From the NCBI GenBank assembly GCA_022827885.1, contig JAJEIP010000120.1, positions 62,001-126,000 of the forward strand: 64,000 nucleotides of DNA, read 5' to 3'. Positions 24,088-33,258 of this stretch are shown here, piece after piece. Numbering within the stretch: the stretch's first letter is position 1; each line of letters opens with the position of its first letter. Source of the DNA: Candidatus Poribacteria bacterium (lineage in GTDB: Bacteria > Poribacteria > WGA-4E > WGA-3G). The translations under genes and the position numbers were made by a program. Under the pieces are notes generated by a model that saw only the letters and a list, made by a program, of their open reading frames with translations, made no database searches and was not told the DNA's origin.

Positions 24088-25152
24088 ATGCAGAAAACTG
24101 GACAAGACACCTCACCCACAAAGCATCTTGTCGCAACATACCTCAGCGATGTCAAAAGTAAGGTCGATGCCTGTATTTTTGACTTTCTCCCGACTACCCA
24201 CAAGCACCCGGATGTCCATCAGTTGTACCAGATGATGTTAGACTACCCGCGCCGCGCCGCGAAAGGGTTACGTCCCGCGCTCTGCATGCTCATGTGTGAG
24301 GCGTTCGGCGGTGATACGCAACGTGCCGTTAACACGGCTGCTTCCCTGGAACTCCTCCAAAATTGGCTCCTGATTCACGACGATATTGAAGATGGTTCCG
24401 AGCTACGCAGAGGCGAACCGTGTCTCCATCAAAAACACGGCATCCCAATGGCTATCAATGTTGGGGACGCGCTCCACTGCAAGATGTGGGAGATGCTGCA
24501 CCGAAACACGGAGATTCTCGGACATCAACTCGCCTTCCGAATTTTATCGGAATTCATACAACTCAGCAACCAAGTCGTTGAGGGCCAGCACATTGAATTG
24601 AGTTGGGTCAGCGATAACCGCTGGGATCTCGATGAAGATGACTACTTAACGATGTGTATCCAGAAAACCGCATGGTATACCTGTATCACACCGTGTCGGG
24701 TAGGGGCAATCATCGGTGGCGCAAGTGAAACAGAAATAGATGGACTCGTAGAACTCGGCAAAGAACTCGGCGTCGCCTTTCAAATTCAGGACGATGTCCT
24801 TAACCTGATCGGGGATGTCGGCAGGTATGGAAAAGAGATTGCCGGGGATATTAGTGAAGGCAAGCGGACACTCGTTCTTATTCATCTTATCAATGCTTGC
24901 AGTTCCGCTGAAGCCAAGCAGGTGATTGACATCATGGCACGTCCCCGTGATGAGAAAACCGAGGCTGAAGTCGAGAGCGTGCTCCACTTAATGCAAAAAT
25001 ATAAATCCATTACCTATGCCCAACAGCGGTCTCAGACACTCTTACAGGAAGCCGCTGGACGGTTTCAGAACAATTTTGCCCATCTTCCTGATGGACGGGC
25101 AAAGCAGTTGTTTTTCTCTTTAATCCGTTTTTTCGTTGAACGTGAATACTAA
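24088..25152 (+). CDS. Trans-type polyprenyl diphosphate synthase
   Basis: A 354-residue all-alpha isoprenoid synthase. The first Asp-rich motif is DDIED within LLIHDDIEDGSELRRGEP, the second is QIQDDVLNL, and KGLRPALC supplies the conserved basic residues for IPP. It condenses IPP with an allylic diphosphate to make a C10-C40 chain for quinones, carotenoids or lipid carriers. The product length cannot be read with confidence. AAGGAAAC precedes the ATG. The LacD-like gene begins 18 nt after its stop. Confidence 0.92.
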   Translation: MQKTGQDTSPTKHLVATYLSDVKSKVDACIFDFLPTTHKHPDVHQLYQMMLDYPRRAAKGLRPALCMLMCEAFGGDTQRAVNTAASLELLQNWLLIHDDIEDGSELRRGEPCLHQKHGIPMAINVGDALHCKMWEMLHRNTEILGHQLAFRILSEFIQLSNQVVEGQHIELSWVSDNRWDLDEDDYLTMCIQKTAWYTCITPCRVGAIIGGASETEIDGLVELGKELGVAFQIQDDVLNLIGDVGRYGKEIAGDISEGKRTLVLIHLINACSSAEAKQVIDIMARPRDEKTEAEVESVLHLMQKYKSITYAQQRSQTLLQEAAGRFQNNFAHLPDGRAKQLFFSLIRFFVEREY

Positions 25153-25169
25153 TGAAAAAGGAGAACTAA

Positions 25170-26234
25170 ATGAACGATATTTCCTCTGGTAAATTGCGGG
25201 GTATCATGAAACTCGCAGATGCGAATGGTCGCTTTAAAATGATGGCGATTGACCAGCGGGGTTCCATGGTACAGGCACTCGCAGATGCGCTTAATAAGGA
25301 TAACGCTGAAGTTCAATACGAAGATGTTGCAGCCCTGAAAACTCTGATTACTCGCATCCTTTCTCCAAATTCAACAGCGGTTCTCACCGACCCAATTTAC
25401 GGACACCCCTACTCTATTGCCGAGATTCCACGGGATGTCGCATTGTTGTTAGCCTATGAAGAATCAGGCTATGTCAGCGAAGGGGTTGCCGAGAACGAAC
25501 GTCTCTCCAATCCGATTGAAAACTGGAGCATCGCTAAGGCACAGCGTGCCGGGGCAGATGCCATTAAACTCCTCGCCTATTACCACCCTGATGCCTCCGC
25601 TGAAACCCTTGAACACCAACAAGCCTTTGTGCGTCATGTCGGAGACGAATGCGAAAAGCAGGATTTGCCGTTTTTGTTGGAATTGGTCAGTTATGCCCTT
25701 GAGGGGACGGCGAAGAGTGTCGCCTTCGCCAAACAGAAACCCGACCTTGTGATTCGGAGTGTCAAGGAGTTCACGGATCCAAGTTACAAAGTCGACATTC
25801 TCAAGTTAGAATTTCCCGCCGATCTGAAATATACAGCAGATTATAAGGATGCCAGTTTTTATGCAGGCGACTCGGCGTATGAACTCGCTGAAGTGAAGGA
25901 AATCTGCCAGAAGTTAGATGAAACCTCAACACTCCCTTGGGTAATTTTGAGTGCCGGTGTGGATATTGAAGAATTCATTGAGAACGTTGACCTGGCGACG
26001 GGTGCCGGTGCAAGCGGTTTCCTCTGTGGCAGAGCCATCTGGAAAGATGCTGTCCAATACTATCCTGACACTGGAGCGGTTAAGCAGTTCTTGCAGAACG
26101 AAGCAACAACGAACTTCAAGAACGCGAACGCTGCGGCAGAGAACGCGTTACCGTGGTTTGAGCATCGCCAGTTTGGGGGTGTAGAAAACGTTCAGATTGC
26201 CAAACAATCCGCAACATGGTATCAAGACTATTAG
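25170..26234 (+). CDS. lacD: Tagatose-1,6-bisphosphate aldolase (LacD-like)
   Basis: A 354-residue class I aldolase. MAIDQRGS (26-32), GADAIKLLAYY (128-138) and the Schiff-base Lys212 in VDILKLEFP match LacD; ILSAGVDIEEF and GFLCGRAIWKDA form the phosphate site. It should cleave tagatose-1,6-bisphosphate (and possibly related ketose bisphosphates) to DHAP and glyceraldehyde 3-phosphate. No other tagatose-pathway gene is nearby, so the physiological substrate is open. AAGGAG lies 8 nt before the ATG. Confidence 0.88.
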   Translation: MNDISSGKLRGIMKLADANGRFKMMAIDQRGSMVQALADALNKDNAEVQYEDVAALKTLITRILSPNSTAVLTDPIYGHPYSIAEIPRDVALLLAYEESGYVSEGVAENERLSNPIENWSIAKAQRAGADAIKLLAYYHPDASAETLEHQQAFVRHVGDECEKQDLPFLLELVSYALEGTAKSVAFAKQKPDLVIRSVKEFTDPSYKVDILKLEFPADLKYTADYKDASFYAGDSAYELAEVKEICQKLDETSTLPWVILSAGVDIEEFIENVDLATGAGASGFLCGRAIWKDAVQYYPDTGAVKQFLQNEATTNFKNANAAAENALPWFEHRQFGGVENVQIAKQSATWYQDY

Positions 26235-26244
26235 GTTTTCAGAC

Positions 26245-26724
26245 TTACCGTTTTGATTGCAGCGCGTCCTGAATTTTCTTGGAAATTTTTTTCGCGATAT
26301 GGAGGGTTGTTTCCTCGGGAACCTGCCCTCCTATTTCAGCAACCAGCACGACTATCGTCTGTTGGACGAACAGAAAATTCGCCCCAGCCTGCCACACGAC
26401 ATCACCCAGTCCATGTTGATCATTTGCTGGGGGTTGATAGATAGAATCGCGTCCACCTAATTTCCGCACGGTCTGTGCTGAAAACCGAAATCTGCCTTCA
26501 TCAGCGGCTGCGCGTGCTTCGTCGTGTGACTTGAAAAACCAGTAATTGATGACAACTTGCTGTGCTGCTGTGTGGTTTAACCACCATCTATCGCGCCAAC
26601 CGAATTGTGCCGTTGGTTGTCTTGGGGCTGTTGGAGAGTAGATTTCCTGGGCAGAAGTATGACGTGCGGCTACGTCCGCCAAGTCATCCGTTGTGAGTTG
26701 AATGGATTCAAGCGTAAATTCCAT
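26245..26724 (-). CDS. Conserved-looking protein of unknown function
   Basis: A 159-residue protein from ATG 26724 (the longer start lacks support). It has no signal peptide. Residues about 45-65 are Trp-rich (FGWRDRWWLNHTAAQQVVIN), then a repeated-looking DEARAAADEGRFRFSA and a C-terminal VPEETTLHIAKKISKKI helix. The composition and the alternating strands suggest a compact soluble domain. I do not recognise the family. It is convergent with lacD, 10 nt apart. Confidence 0.6.
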   Translation of the reverse strand: MEFTLESIQLTTDDLADVAARHTSAQEIYSPTAPRQPTAQFGWRDRWWLNHTAAQQVVINYWFFKSHDEARAAADEGRFRFSAQTVRKLGGRDSIYQPPANDQHGLGDVVWQAGANFLFVQQTIVVLVAEIGGQVPEETTLHIAKKISKKIQDALQSKR

Positions 26725-27011
26725 GTGGGTATGATAACATCTTTTATACCAAAATTTCAAATTAAATTATGAAGGTTTTTCCGGCACAAATCAACAAATA
26801 GAAAAGGACTGCATCAGTTCTCCGCTTCGCTTACGGAAAACTACGGTTACGAAAATTATCTTAAGACGGCAGCCTGCAACAATACGCAAAAACACCCCAC
26901 TGAATGCCACACGCGCATTCAGCGTTGATTCGCAAAAACACGCAGGCGTATATAAAGGAAACGACTCCTAAACAGACCATCTTATTTTAACGTCTTGCGA
27001 ACAATTAAAAA
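26725..27011. other. Gap with degraded repeat ahead of lptF
   Basis: It contains AGCCTGCAACAATACG (repeat family) and TGAATGCCACACGCGCATTCA near 26903-26923, which matches the inner hairpin of the element at 44065. It ends in GAACAATTAAAAAATG, a degenerate form of the start-abutting tail that has lost AAGG. No open frame was found. Confidence 0.55.
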
Positions 27012-28211
27012 ATGAGAATATTAGCGCGGTATATCCTTAAAGAATTTCTTCCACCGTTCATCATAGCACTTATCTGTTTTACCTTTATCCTCATCTTCGA
27101 TGACCTTTTTCGGTTGACGAAGCTTTTCGTGCAGAAGGGGATAAGCCCGGTTTACCTTGTTGAGTTGCTCATCTATGTGATGCCCGCTTCGGTTGTGTTA
27201 TCTCTTCCGATGGCGGCTTTGGTCGCGATTTTACTTTCTCTCGGACGCCTCTCCACCGATAATGAAATCATCGCCATGAAAGCACATGGGATCGCTTTCC
27301 ATCATCTGATGCTTCCGCTTATAGGCATGGCGGTAGTGCTGAGTGTCGCTGATCTCGCATTGATGGACTACGCGCTACCAAGGGCAAACCTCGCTTACGC
27401 CACACTCAAACGCGACATTCAAAGACACAATCCGACGTTCGTTTTGGAAGAATCCACTGTTATGAAGGAGCTGGAGCGAGAAGGCAAGTTATGGATGTAC
27501 GAATCCACAGATGCCAAGAGCGGGCGCATGCAGGATGTCAAAATATGGGACGGTATTTGGACGGGACGCCCTCGGTTCAGTCACGCGGAAGAGGGGACCC
27601 TCGGTTTTGAAAATGGCAGAGCCGTGCTCACGCTTTACGATGGACTCTCTTATGAACCCACAACCGATAATTCAGATGGATATCGTATAACAAAGTTCCA
27701 ACAGCAACAACTTGCCCTGCAGTTGACCGAGGATCTGGAGCGTGGTGCCTTACAGAACCAAACACCCCGGTCAATGACTATTGTCCAACTCAAGGCATTC
27801 ATCAATAAGTTGAAAGCCTCCGTCCCAACCAGTCAGAATCCTGATTATGCCCGTAGTAGACTCCGTTTGGCGGAGGTAGAATATCACAAAAAGTTTTCTA
27901 TCCCTTTCGCGTGTTTAGCGTTCGGATTAATGGGCGTGCCGCTTGGGTTGATGGTAAAACACGGAGGCAAGATGATTGGGTTTGGCATCGGCTTAACTGT
28001 CATCTTGGTTTACTACTTACTGCTTCAAATCGGTCAAAGTGCGGGTTTGAACGGCATGGTGTCCCCTGCCCTTGCCATGTGGCTTCCCAATATTGTTATT
28101 GGTGCGTTCGGCATTTTTCTGAGTGTCCGCATGATAGCCGAAGGAACGCTGCGGACGTGGCGTGGTCGAGACAAACTGACGCTTGTCGTCAATAGGAAAG
28201 CCGAATCATAG
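27012..28211 (+). CDS. lptF: LPS export permease LptF
   Basis: A 399-residue YjgP/YjgQ protein: three N-terminal membrane helices (RYILKEFLPPFIIALICFTF), an extended periplasmic beta-jellyroll region (about 115-290) and three C-terminal helices (VEYHKKFSIPFACLAFGLMG, the conserved cytoplasmic-loop motif). With LptG and the LptB ATPase it extracts lipopolysaccharide from the inner membrane. LptB is not in the window. There is no Shine-Dalgarno; only an A-rich degenerate repeat tail precedes the ATG. Confidence 0.93.
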   Translation: MRILARYILKEFLPPFIIALICFTFILIFDDLFRLTKLFVQKGISPVYLVELLIYVMPASVVLSLPMAALVAILLSLGRLSTDNEIIAMKAHGIAFHHLMLPLIGMAVVLSVADLALMDYALPRANLAYATLKRDIQRHNPTFVLEESTVMKELEREGKLWMYESTDAKSGRMQDVKIWDGIWTGRPRFSHAEEGTLGFENGRAVLTLYDGLSYEPTTDNSDGYRITKFQQQQLALQLTEDLERGALQNQTPRSMTIVQLKAFINKLKASVPTSQNPDYARSRLRLAEVEYHKKFSIPFACLAFGLMGVPLGLMVKHGGKMIGFGIGLTVILVYYLLLQIGQSAGLNGMVSPALAMWLPNIVIGAFGIFLSVRMIAEGTLRTWRGRDKLTLVVNRKAES

Positions 28212-28231
28212 CTGAAAAGAAGCGATCAGCA

Positions 28232-28382
28232 GTCAGTTGTCAATGCCTATAGTTTTTCTCGAAATCCAAAGCCTGTAGTCCGTAACGTAGTGGAGGGGTT
28301 TTTGCTTGGGTATGTCTTCAGATTTAAGAAAGGCACTTGACTGCCAGTTCCATGTCCTTATTCCGCAAGGTATAATTAAAAA
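28232..28382 (+). repeat. Copy of the start-abutting repeat between lptF and lptG
   Basis: It has both conserved ends: GTCCGTAACGTAGTGGAGG (about 28278-28297) and CCGCAAGGTATAATTAAAA (28363-28381). The middle has GGGTATGTCTTCAGATTTAAG, also found in the nusB copy. The lptG TTG start lies 12 nt after AAGG. Confidence 0.85.
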
Positions 28383-29444
28383 TTGAATATTTTAGATCGA
28401 TACCTGCTTCGCGAATACCTGAAAGCCTTTTTTGTGGGGCTTTTATTTTTTATTGCACTGATTATTATCGTCCGTTTGCTGGATAAGGACATCAAGAAGT
28501 TTGATGACGATGTCGCTTATATGACGGCTGTTAAAATTGTTCTCTACCAAGCCCCCCGTCGGATTATGGAGGTAGTGCCTGTTGCTGCATTTGTTGCTAT
28601 CTTTTTTGTGCTGGGTAGGATGGTCCAAAGCAACGAGTTCACTGCTATGAAGGCGGGAGGGCTTAGCGTTTACCGGCTCCTCGTTCCTATTTTGATTGTA
28701 ATGATCGTTATTTGTGGATTCTTCGCGCTTTTTTATAACCGCGTCGCGGCACCCGCGTTTCATGAAGCACATCTTTTACAAAATAACGTTAGACCGCGTC
28801 GCGGCAGAAACATCGTCTTTAAAGGCAAAGACGACCGCATCTTTTACTCGCAGCGGATTGCTTTGGACGCACGTAAAATCCAACAACTCACCATCTATGA
28901 ACATGATACAGAAGGGAAACTCGCTCGCGTAACCTTCGCAAAGGCAGCGGAGTGGACCGCTACCCACTGGCAACTAACGGACGGATACATTCGCCACTTT
29001 GAAGGCGGGGTAGAGGTTGGTTATGAAGCCTTTGATAGTTATGCGATTGAACGGCACGAGGATCCCGCCCGTTTTATTGGGAGTGAAAAAGATCCGAGAG
29101 CAATGACAATCGAAGAGCTCCGACAACAGATCGCCTATAAGCAGGAGGCCGGACAGATTTCGCGCAAAGAGCAGGTAAAATTGTATCACAAAACAGCGTA
29201 CCCGTTCGCTGCTGTTGTTGTTATTATGCTTGGCGCGCCTATTGCGATCCGTTTTGGGAGAGCAGGTTTCTTCGCGGGGCTCGTGATGGCTTTCTTCCTC
29301 TCTTTTATCTATTGGGCACTCTCCTTCGCAACGCTTGAGGGATTGAGTGAAAGTGGAAAACTTCATCCCTTTCTCGCCTGTTGGGGCGCGAACATCCTCT
29401 ACGCTATTGTGGGGGGTATCATGATCTGGCGCACCCCGAAATAA
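28383..29444 (+). CDS. lptG: LPS export permease LptG
   Basis: A 353-residue LptG: ILDRYLLREYLKAFFVGLLF at the N-terminus, a periplasmic jellyroll, and KLYHKTAYPFAAVVVIMLGA before the last helices. Partner of LptF in the Lpt ATP-binding cassette complex. The start is TTG 28383, directly after the repeat tail; no ATG is available in frame near it. Gene order lptF-lptG matches that of Proteobacteria, but here a 170-bp repeat-bearing gap separates them. Confidence 0.93.
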   Translation: MNILDRYLLREYLKAFFVGLLFFIALIIIVRLLDKDIKKFDDDVAYMTAVKIVLYQAPRRIMEVVPVAAFVAIFFVLGRMVQSNEFTAMKAGGLSVYRLLVPILIVMIVICGFFALFYNRVAAPAFHEAHLLQNNVRPRRGRNIVFKGKDDRIFYSQRIALDARKIQQLTIYEHDTEGKLARVTFAKAAEWTATHWQLTDGYIRHFEGGVEVGYEAFDSYAIERHEDPARFIGSEKDPRAMTIEELRQQIAYKQEAGQISRKEQVKLYHKTAYPFAAVVVIMLGAPIAIRFGRAGFFAGLVMAFFLSFIYWALSFATLEGLSESGKLHPFLACWGANILYAIVGGIMIWRTPK

Positions 29445-29598
29445 TCAAACCGACTTCACCGAACCGCAAGGAAAATTAGGCGAAGAGTGTATGGGTAAGC
29501 CCAGAGCCAATAGCCCGTAATGAAATGGAGGGCGGCTATACGGAGAGGCATATAAAAGTAAAAACCGACTTCACCGAACCGCAAGGAAAATTAAAAAA
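29445..29598 (+). repeat. Two tandem copies of the start-abutting repeat
   Basis: The tails CCGCAAGGAAAATTA occur at 29464-29478 and 29579-29593, each preceded by ACCGACTTCACCGAA. Between them is AGCCCGTAATGAAATGGAGG (about 29510-29530). The second copy ends at the predicted ATT start of the methyltransferase. Confidence 0.85.
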
Positions 29599-30171
29599 AT
29601 TGGCAACTTCTTCTTCAAAATTCGCAGTTTCACGCCTATCCCTTTCATCCTCGCACTCCTCTATTTTGCTGAACCTGTGTGGTACACCGTAGTCATTGGC
29701 GCGTTGTTCATTGCTGTCGGTGAGTTTCTCAGGATATGGGCGGTCGGATATGCCGGAGCATCCACCCGTGCCAGAACCCTTGGGGCTGCCCGCGACCTTG
29801 TCACAACAGGTCCCTATCGTTACGTCCGCAATCCGCTCTATCTTGGTAATTTTTTCCTAAGCCTCGGTGTCTGCCTCGTCGCGAATGTCTATTGGCTGGT
29901 CGCCGTATTTGTTATCGGTTATTTCTTCCAATACCTTTCGATTATTGCGGTAGAAGAAACTTACTTGCTGGAATCCTGCGGTCCGGTCTATCAGGCATAC
30001 CGAGCGCGGGTGCCTCGCTTTATTCCGCAATTTCATCCCTATCCCGAACCCTCTCCTCACGATTTTTCTTGGACACGCGCCATCAAAAGCGAAAAGCGGA
30101 CGTTGACAGCGATTGTCTGCGTCATTGGATTGATTTTCGCAAGACAGATTGTCGACTATAAATTACTGTAA
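29599..30171 (+). CDS. Isoprenylcysteine carboxyl methyltransferase-like membrane protein
   Basis: A membrane protein with the ICMT/PEMT signature TGPYRYVRNPLYLGNFFLSL, then VEETYLLESCGPVYQAYRARVPRFIP, which binds S-adenosylmethionine. Substrates in bacteria are mostly unknown. The reading frame continues without stop upstream of the first GTG (29677): the extra 26 residues contain RSFTPIPFILALLYF, which fits the first transmembrane helix. No ATG/GTG/TTG precedes it; ATT 29599 lies exactly 12 nt after AAGG of the repeat, as in lptG and nusB. The ATT start is therefore proposed; GTG 29677 would truncate the first helix. Confidence 0.78.
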   Translation: MGNFFFKIRSFTPIPFILALLYFAEPVWYTVVIGALFIAVGEFLRIWAVGYAGASTRARTLGAARDLVTTGPYRYVRNPLYLGNFFLSLGVCLVANVYWLVAVFVIGYFFQYLSIIAVEETYLLESCGPVYQAYRARVPRFIPQFHPYPEPSPHDFSWTRAIKSEKRTLTAIVCVIGLIFARQIVDYKLL

Positions 30172-30198
30172 GTGTGCCGCTGTTTCCTCGTCAAGGTA

Positions 30199-30219
30199 GG
30201 TGCGGTTTGGAACCGCACC
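30199..30219. repeat. REP-like palindrome
   Basis: GGTGCGGTT-TGG-AACCGCACC, a perfect 9-bp stem after the methyltransferase gene. It is the short form of the element at 44065-44150. Confidence 0.75.
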
Positions 30220-30373
30220 GATTCTGAGCCACAAACCGTGTGTATTTCCAATCCGCTCTTGAGTCTGGTAGCGTTTATTTGCTTGGATGTTTCTTCATTA
30301 TAGACTGCCCATCCCTCATTTTTTCCAAATCAACTCCAGTCTATGATATGATAGCCTTGAAGGAGGGAGCGAG

Positions 30374-31039
30374 ATGCTTGAGAAACCAACACGAAACAAT
30401 CAAGGGTCTTGGGAAACAGCACAAGCGTTTTCGGTTTTCGTGCTTTTCGTATTGCGACCCGATATCGAAAGTATATTTACATTGATTGGCCTTAGCCTCA
30501 TGTTGATTGGTTTGGGTATCAGTCCCTTATCCATTAAAAGAGCTTCTGTTTTTATTGCTACTGCCAGTTGTATTATGATTGCCTGCGGGGGTGCTATTGG
30601 TGGGTTGACAATTGCTACACTTTTAGAAAGACTCTTTGCTGAAACTCCGGCAGAGATAGCCGATAGTTGGGTAGCGAGTGTTACTTTAATATGTTCAAGT
30701 CTGGGAGTTTTGGCGTGGATATTTATAGTTCTAAAAATATCGCCTGTATCGCGTCCACCGCACGTTGCTGTTGTTCTTTTTGCTCTCGCAGGTGTCTATT
30801 CTCTACTTTATGGTATTCTGACAATAAGGGTGGTTCTTTCAGGTGAGCCTTTGATAATGCCAGAGTGGGAAAAGGGGATAGCGTATCTTTTAAACGGTGG
30901 CGCAATGATGGGATGGATCCTCCTTGTTACGCGGAGGGCCTCTATTACCCGTCGTAAAATATTGGTGATATGTTTGATGATTGCTGGAGTAAGTACTGTA
31001 ATCGTCGGAATTATCCATATTTTCGATGCAATTTGGTAG
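30374..31039 (+). CDS. Multi-pass membrane protein of unknown function
   Basis: A 221-residue protein with about six hydrophobic segments (FTLIGLSLMLIGLGI, ASCIMIACGGAIGGLTIATL, VTLICSSLGVLAWIFIVL, VVLFALAGVYSLLYGIL, AYLLNGGAMMGWILLV, ILVICLMIAGVSTVIVGII). GGAGG lies 6-7 nt before the ATG. I do not recognise a family and see no polar residues that would mark a transporter or enzyme. It stands alone between intergenic regions. It is probably an inner-membrane protein. Confidence 0.65.
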   Translation: MLEKPTRNNQGSWETAQAFSVFVLFVLRPDIESIFTLIGLSLMLIGLGISPLSIKRASVFIATASCIMIACGGAIGGLTIATLLERLFAETPAEIADSWVASVTLICSSLGVLAWIFIVLKISPVSRPPHVAVVLFALAGVYSLLYGILTIRVVLSGEPLIMPEWEKGIAYLLNGGAMMGWILLVTRRASITRRKILVICLMIAGVSTVIVGIIHIFDAIW

Positions 31040-31155
31040 TAATTAAACTTGCGTCATGGTAGGAGACAACATGTTTAAGCGAATCGCAGAGAAGCTTATA
31101 AGCCGAAAGTTTTCATGTTTATAGTAGAGTCAATAATTACTTGGGCACCTCAATT

Positions 31156-31213
31156 GTAGCACAAACTGTTAGTTTGCGTGCCACCCCTGCACAAACTGGA
31201 CAGTTTGTGCTAC
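31156..31213. repeat. 58-bp palindromic MITE-like element
   Basis: Terminal inverted repeats GTAGCACAAACTG (31156-31168) and CAGTTTGTGCTAC (31201-31213) are perfect over 13 bp. A third ACAAACTG lies inside. No coding capacity and no obvious target duplication. Confidence 0.7.
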
Positions 31214-31331
31214 GAATGTTCACTTATTTTTGGTTTTACTATAGTAGGAATTTTTAGGATTCTATGGAACCTCTTTACATGATGCTGGAATGGAGGACAG
31301 AGGTAGAACCTTCCGGAATTCACAATTTTCC

Positions 31332-31360
31332 TTAACATTATTTTCACAATGGTGTATAAT
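31332..31360 (+). promoter_or_regulatory. sigma-70 promoter of the secreted protein gene
   Basis: TTAACA (31332-31337), 17-bp spacer, TATAAT (31355-31360); leader about 95 nt with no evident structure. The rest of the 31040-31462 gap holds only the MITE-like element. Confidence 0.65.
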
Positions 31361-31462
31361 GAGGAGTGATGGTGTTGTTCAACTTTCAGACGCGTGTTCA
31401 CAAGTTCCTGCCCAAATAACTCGAAACCCATAACTTTTTACAAACAGAAGGAGACGCATCTC

Positions 31463-32152
31463 ATGAAAAAAACAGTGTTCTCGCTCATGATACCCTCCGT
31501 CCTCCTGATACTGTTAATTCTGCCTGCTAACACCGCCTCGGCGCGGGCGTTCAACAACGATTTCGAGACGGGCGACCTCACGGACTGGGAGACAGATGGA
31601 GAGGCATTCGATTTCCAGCCTACCTGGGGAGATAACCCAACAGCACGGAACCGCGGTCAGCCCTCTGAACATCAAGGGGATTGGTGGTTAGGGTTATACG
31701 AAAAGTATCAAGGTCCGGATAAAGGGAAAAAACTTGGACAAAATCCAGGTGCTACGCAGGGCGATGGACCGCAAGGCACCCTCACCTCGATCGAATTCAC
31801 GATTATTGGTGAGACGATGAACTTCCTCATCGGTGGCGGCAATCACCCGTGGAAAGATGATCCTGCTCCATGTTGTGTTAACCTTGAGATTAAAGGAAAA
31901 GTCGCGCGCACAGCAACAGGGAAGGCTACCGAAACGATGGCGCGGGTAGAATGGGATGTCTCCGAATTCAAAGGCGATACCGCCCAAATTGTTGTTGTGG
32001 ATAACAATAGCGGCGGATGGGGACATCCGAATTTTGATGATATACATCAAGCCGATTCCAAAGGAAAGAATATCCCGTGGGAACAGGTACTATCTGTCGA
32101 TGCCCGCGGGAAGTTGGCTGTCACTTGGGCACAGATGAAAAAGTACTATTAG
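31463..32152 (+). CDS. Secreted protein with carbohydrate-binding-like fold and C-terminal KLAVTW motif
   Basis: A 229-residue protein with a clear signal peptide (ending near ASA, about residue 28). The mature part begins FNNDFETGDLTDWETDGEAF and contains FLIGGGNHP and a late FDDI, a pattern seen in jellyroll modules attached to GH32-type and related secreted proteins. The last residues (DARGKLAVTWAQMKKYY) share KLAVTW-x-Q with the end of the unrelated secreted protein at 62738. Start at ATG 31463, 8 nt after AAGGAGA. A sugar-binding role is inference. Confidence 0.78.
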   Translation: MKKTVFSLMIPSVLLILLILPANTASARAFNNDFETGDLTDWETDGEAFDFQPTWGDNPTARNRGQPSEHQGDWWLGLYEKYQGPDKGKKLGQNPGATQGDGPQGTLTSIEFTIIGETMNFLIGGGNHPWKDDPAPCCVNLEIKGKVARTATGKATETMARVEWDVSEFKGDTAQIVVVDNNSGGWGHPNFDDIHQADSKGKNIPWEQVLSVDARGKLAVTWAQMKKYY

Positions 32153-32228
32153 GTTGAATGTTGAACAACATCATCATCGTTCTTTCATTCATTATCCAAT
32201 AGACAAAATGCGCTCTGCCCAATAGCGC

Positions 32229-33176
32229 CTATATCTGCGCCAACCCGGCGCGCTCCCGGAAGCGATTGAACGTTTTCAGGATTCCGCGCTCCATCGTGTA
32301 ATCAGGCGTAAATCCCATCTCCTCAGCGATAGGTGTTGCGTCGTAGTCCCACGAGATTCCAAACACCCCTGGCTCCAGTGTAATCTGTGCATCAGGCACC
32401 AAGGTCTTCAGGTATGCCACGCCGTCCTTGACCGGTCGGATACCGCCCTTCACATTGAAGACACGTGTTCGCGTTGTTGGACAGGTGCAAGAGACAACAA
32501 TCGAACGAGCTACATCCTCTACATACTGCCAATCCACGGCATCATCGCCGAACGGACAGACGTGTGGTTTACCTAACGCCACTGCTTCAATCATTTGCGT
32601 CGTGAATGAACTCATGCCGCGGGTCCTACCGACCCCATAGACCGCAGTAAACCGAAGTCCGATCGAATCCACACCGTAGGCATCAAAATAGTGCATCGCG
32701 TATCTCTCGTTGAGGGATTTGCATGCCCCATAGATAAACTTTGGATAGTGGGGCGCATCATTGAGAATCTGTTCGTGGTTGTAATCCTCAGGTGCTCCAA
32801 AGACAGCCACACTGCTTGCCCACACGACACGTTTGAGGTTGAAAATACGAGCCGCTTCCAATATGTTGATCGTGCCTTCGCAAACCACCTTTAAGGCTTC
32901 TGGTGGATTCGCATTACACGCTGGCACCTGCCACGAGGCGAGATGGATGATCCGATCAATCTCATGGTCTTGGACAGTGCGTAAGATATGGGGTAGATCG
33001 GTGATGTCCCCCTGCACAAAGGTGAACCCTTCAAGGTGTTCATCCGTGAGGACCATTTTCGGGATCGTTAGGTCGTAAGCGAAATCGTAAACGACTACCT
33101 TTTCACCGGCGGTCAATAGGTCGCGGATGACGTAAGTACCGATGCACCCCATGCCACCGGTGATCAGATATGCCAT
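32229..33176 (-). CDS. NAD-dependent epimerase/dehydratase (extended SDR)
   Basis: The N-terminus ITGGMGCIGTYVIRDLL has the GxxGxxG NAD site; the catalytic Tyr/Lys lie in YGACKSLNERY and the Ser in WASSVAVFG. About 315 residues, typical of UDP-sugar epimerases and related enzymes. Nucleotide-sugar substrate not determined. ATG 33176 follows AGGAGAAAG; the upstream alternative start (33197) lacks a Shine-Dalgarno. The Rieske gene lies 79 nt upstream on the same strand. Confidence 0.88.
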   Translation of the reverse strand: MAYLITGGMGCIGTYVIRDLLTAGEKVVVYDFAYDLTIPKMVLTDEHLEGFTFVQGDITDLPHILRTVQDHEIDRIIHLASWQVPACNANPPEALKVVCEGTINILEAARIFNLKRVVWASSVAVFGAPEDYNHEQILNDAPHYPKFIYGACKSLNERYAMHYFDAYGVDSIGLRFTAVYGVGRTRGMSSFTTQMIEAVALGKPHVCPFGDDAVDWQYVEDVARSIVVSCTCPTTRTRVFNVKGGIRPVKDGVAYLKTLVPDAQITLEPGVFGISWDYDATPIAEEMGFTPDYTMERGILKTFNRFRERAGLAQI

Positions 33177-33199
33177 AATCTTTCTCCTTTTTTTCAAAG

Positions 33200-33258
33200 G
33201 GCGCGATCGGAGGACCGCGCCGTTCTACCAAGTAGGAGTGAGGTAACCTCGCCCCTAC
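33200..33258. repeat. Two adjacent imperfect palindromes
   Basis: GGCGCGATCGG...CCGCGCC (about 33200-33221) and GTAGGAGTGAGG-TAA-CCTCGCCCCTAC (about 33232-33258). The second reaches into the end of the Rieske gene. Both resemble palindromes seen at 10307 and 11933. Confidence 0.5.
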
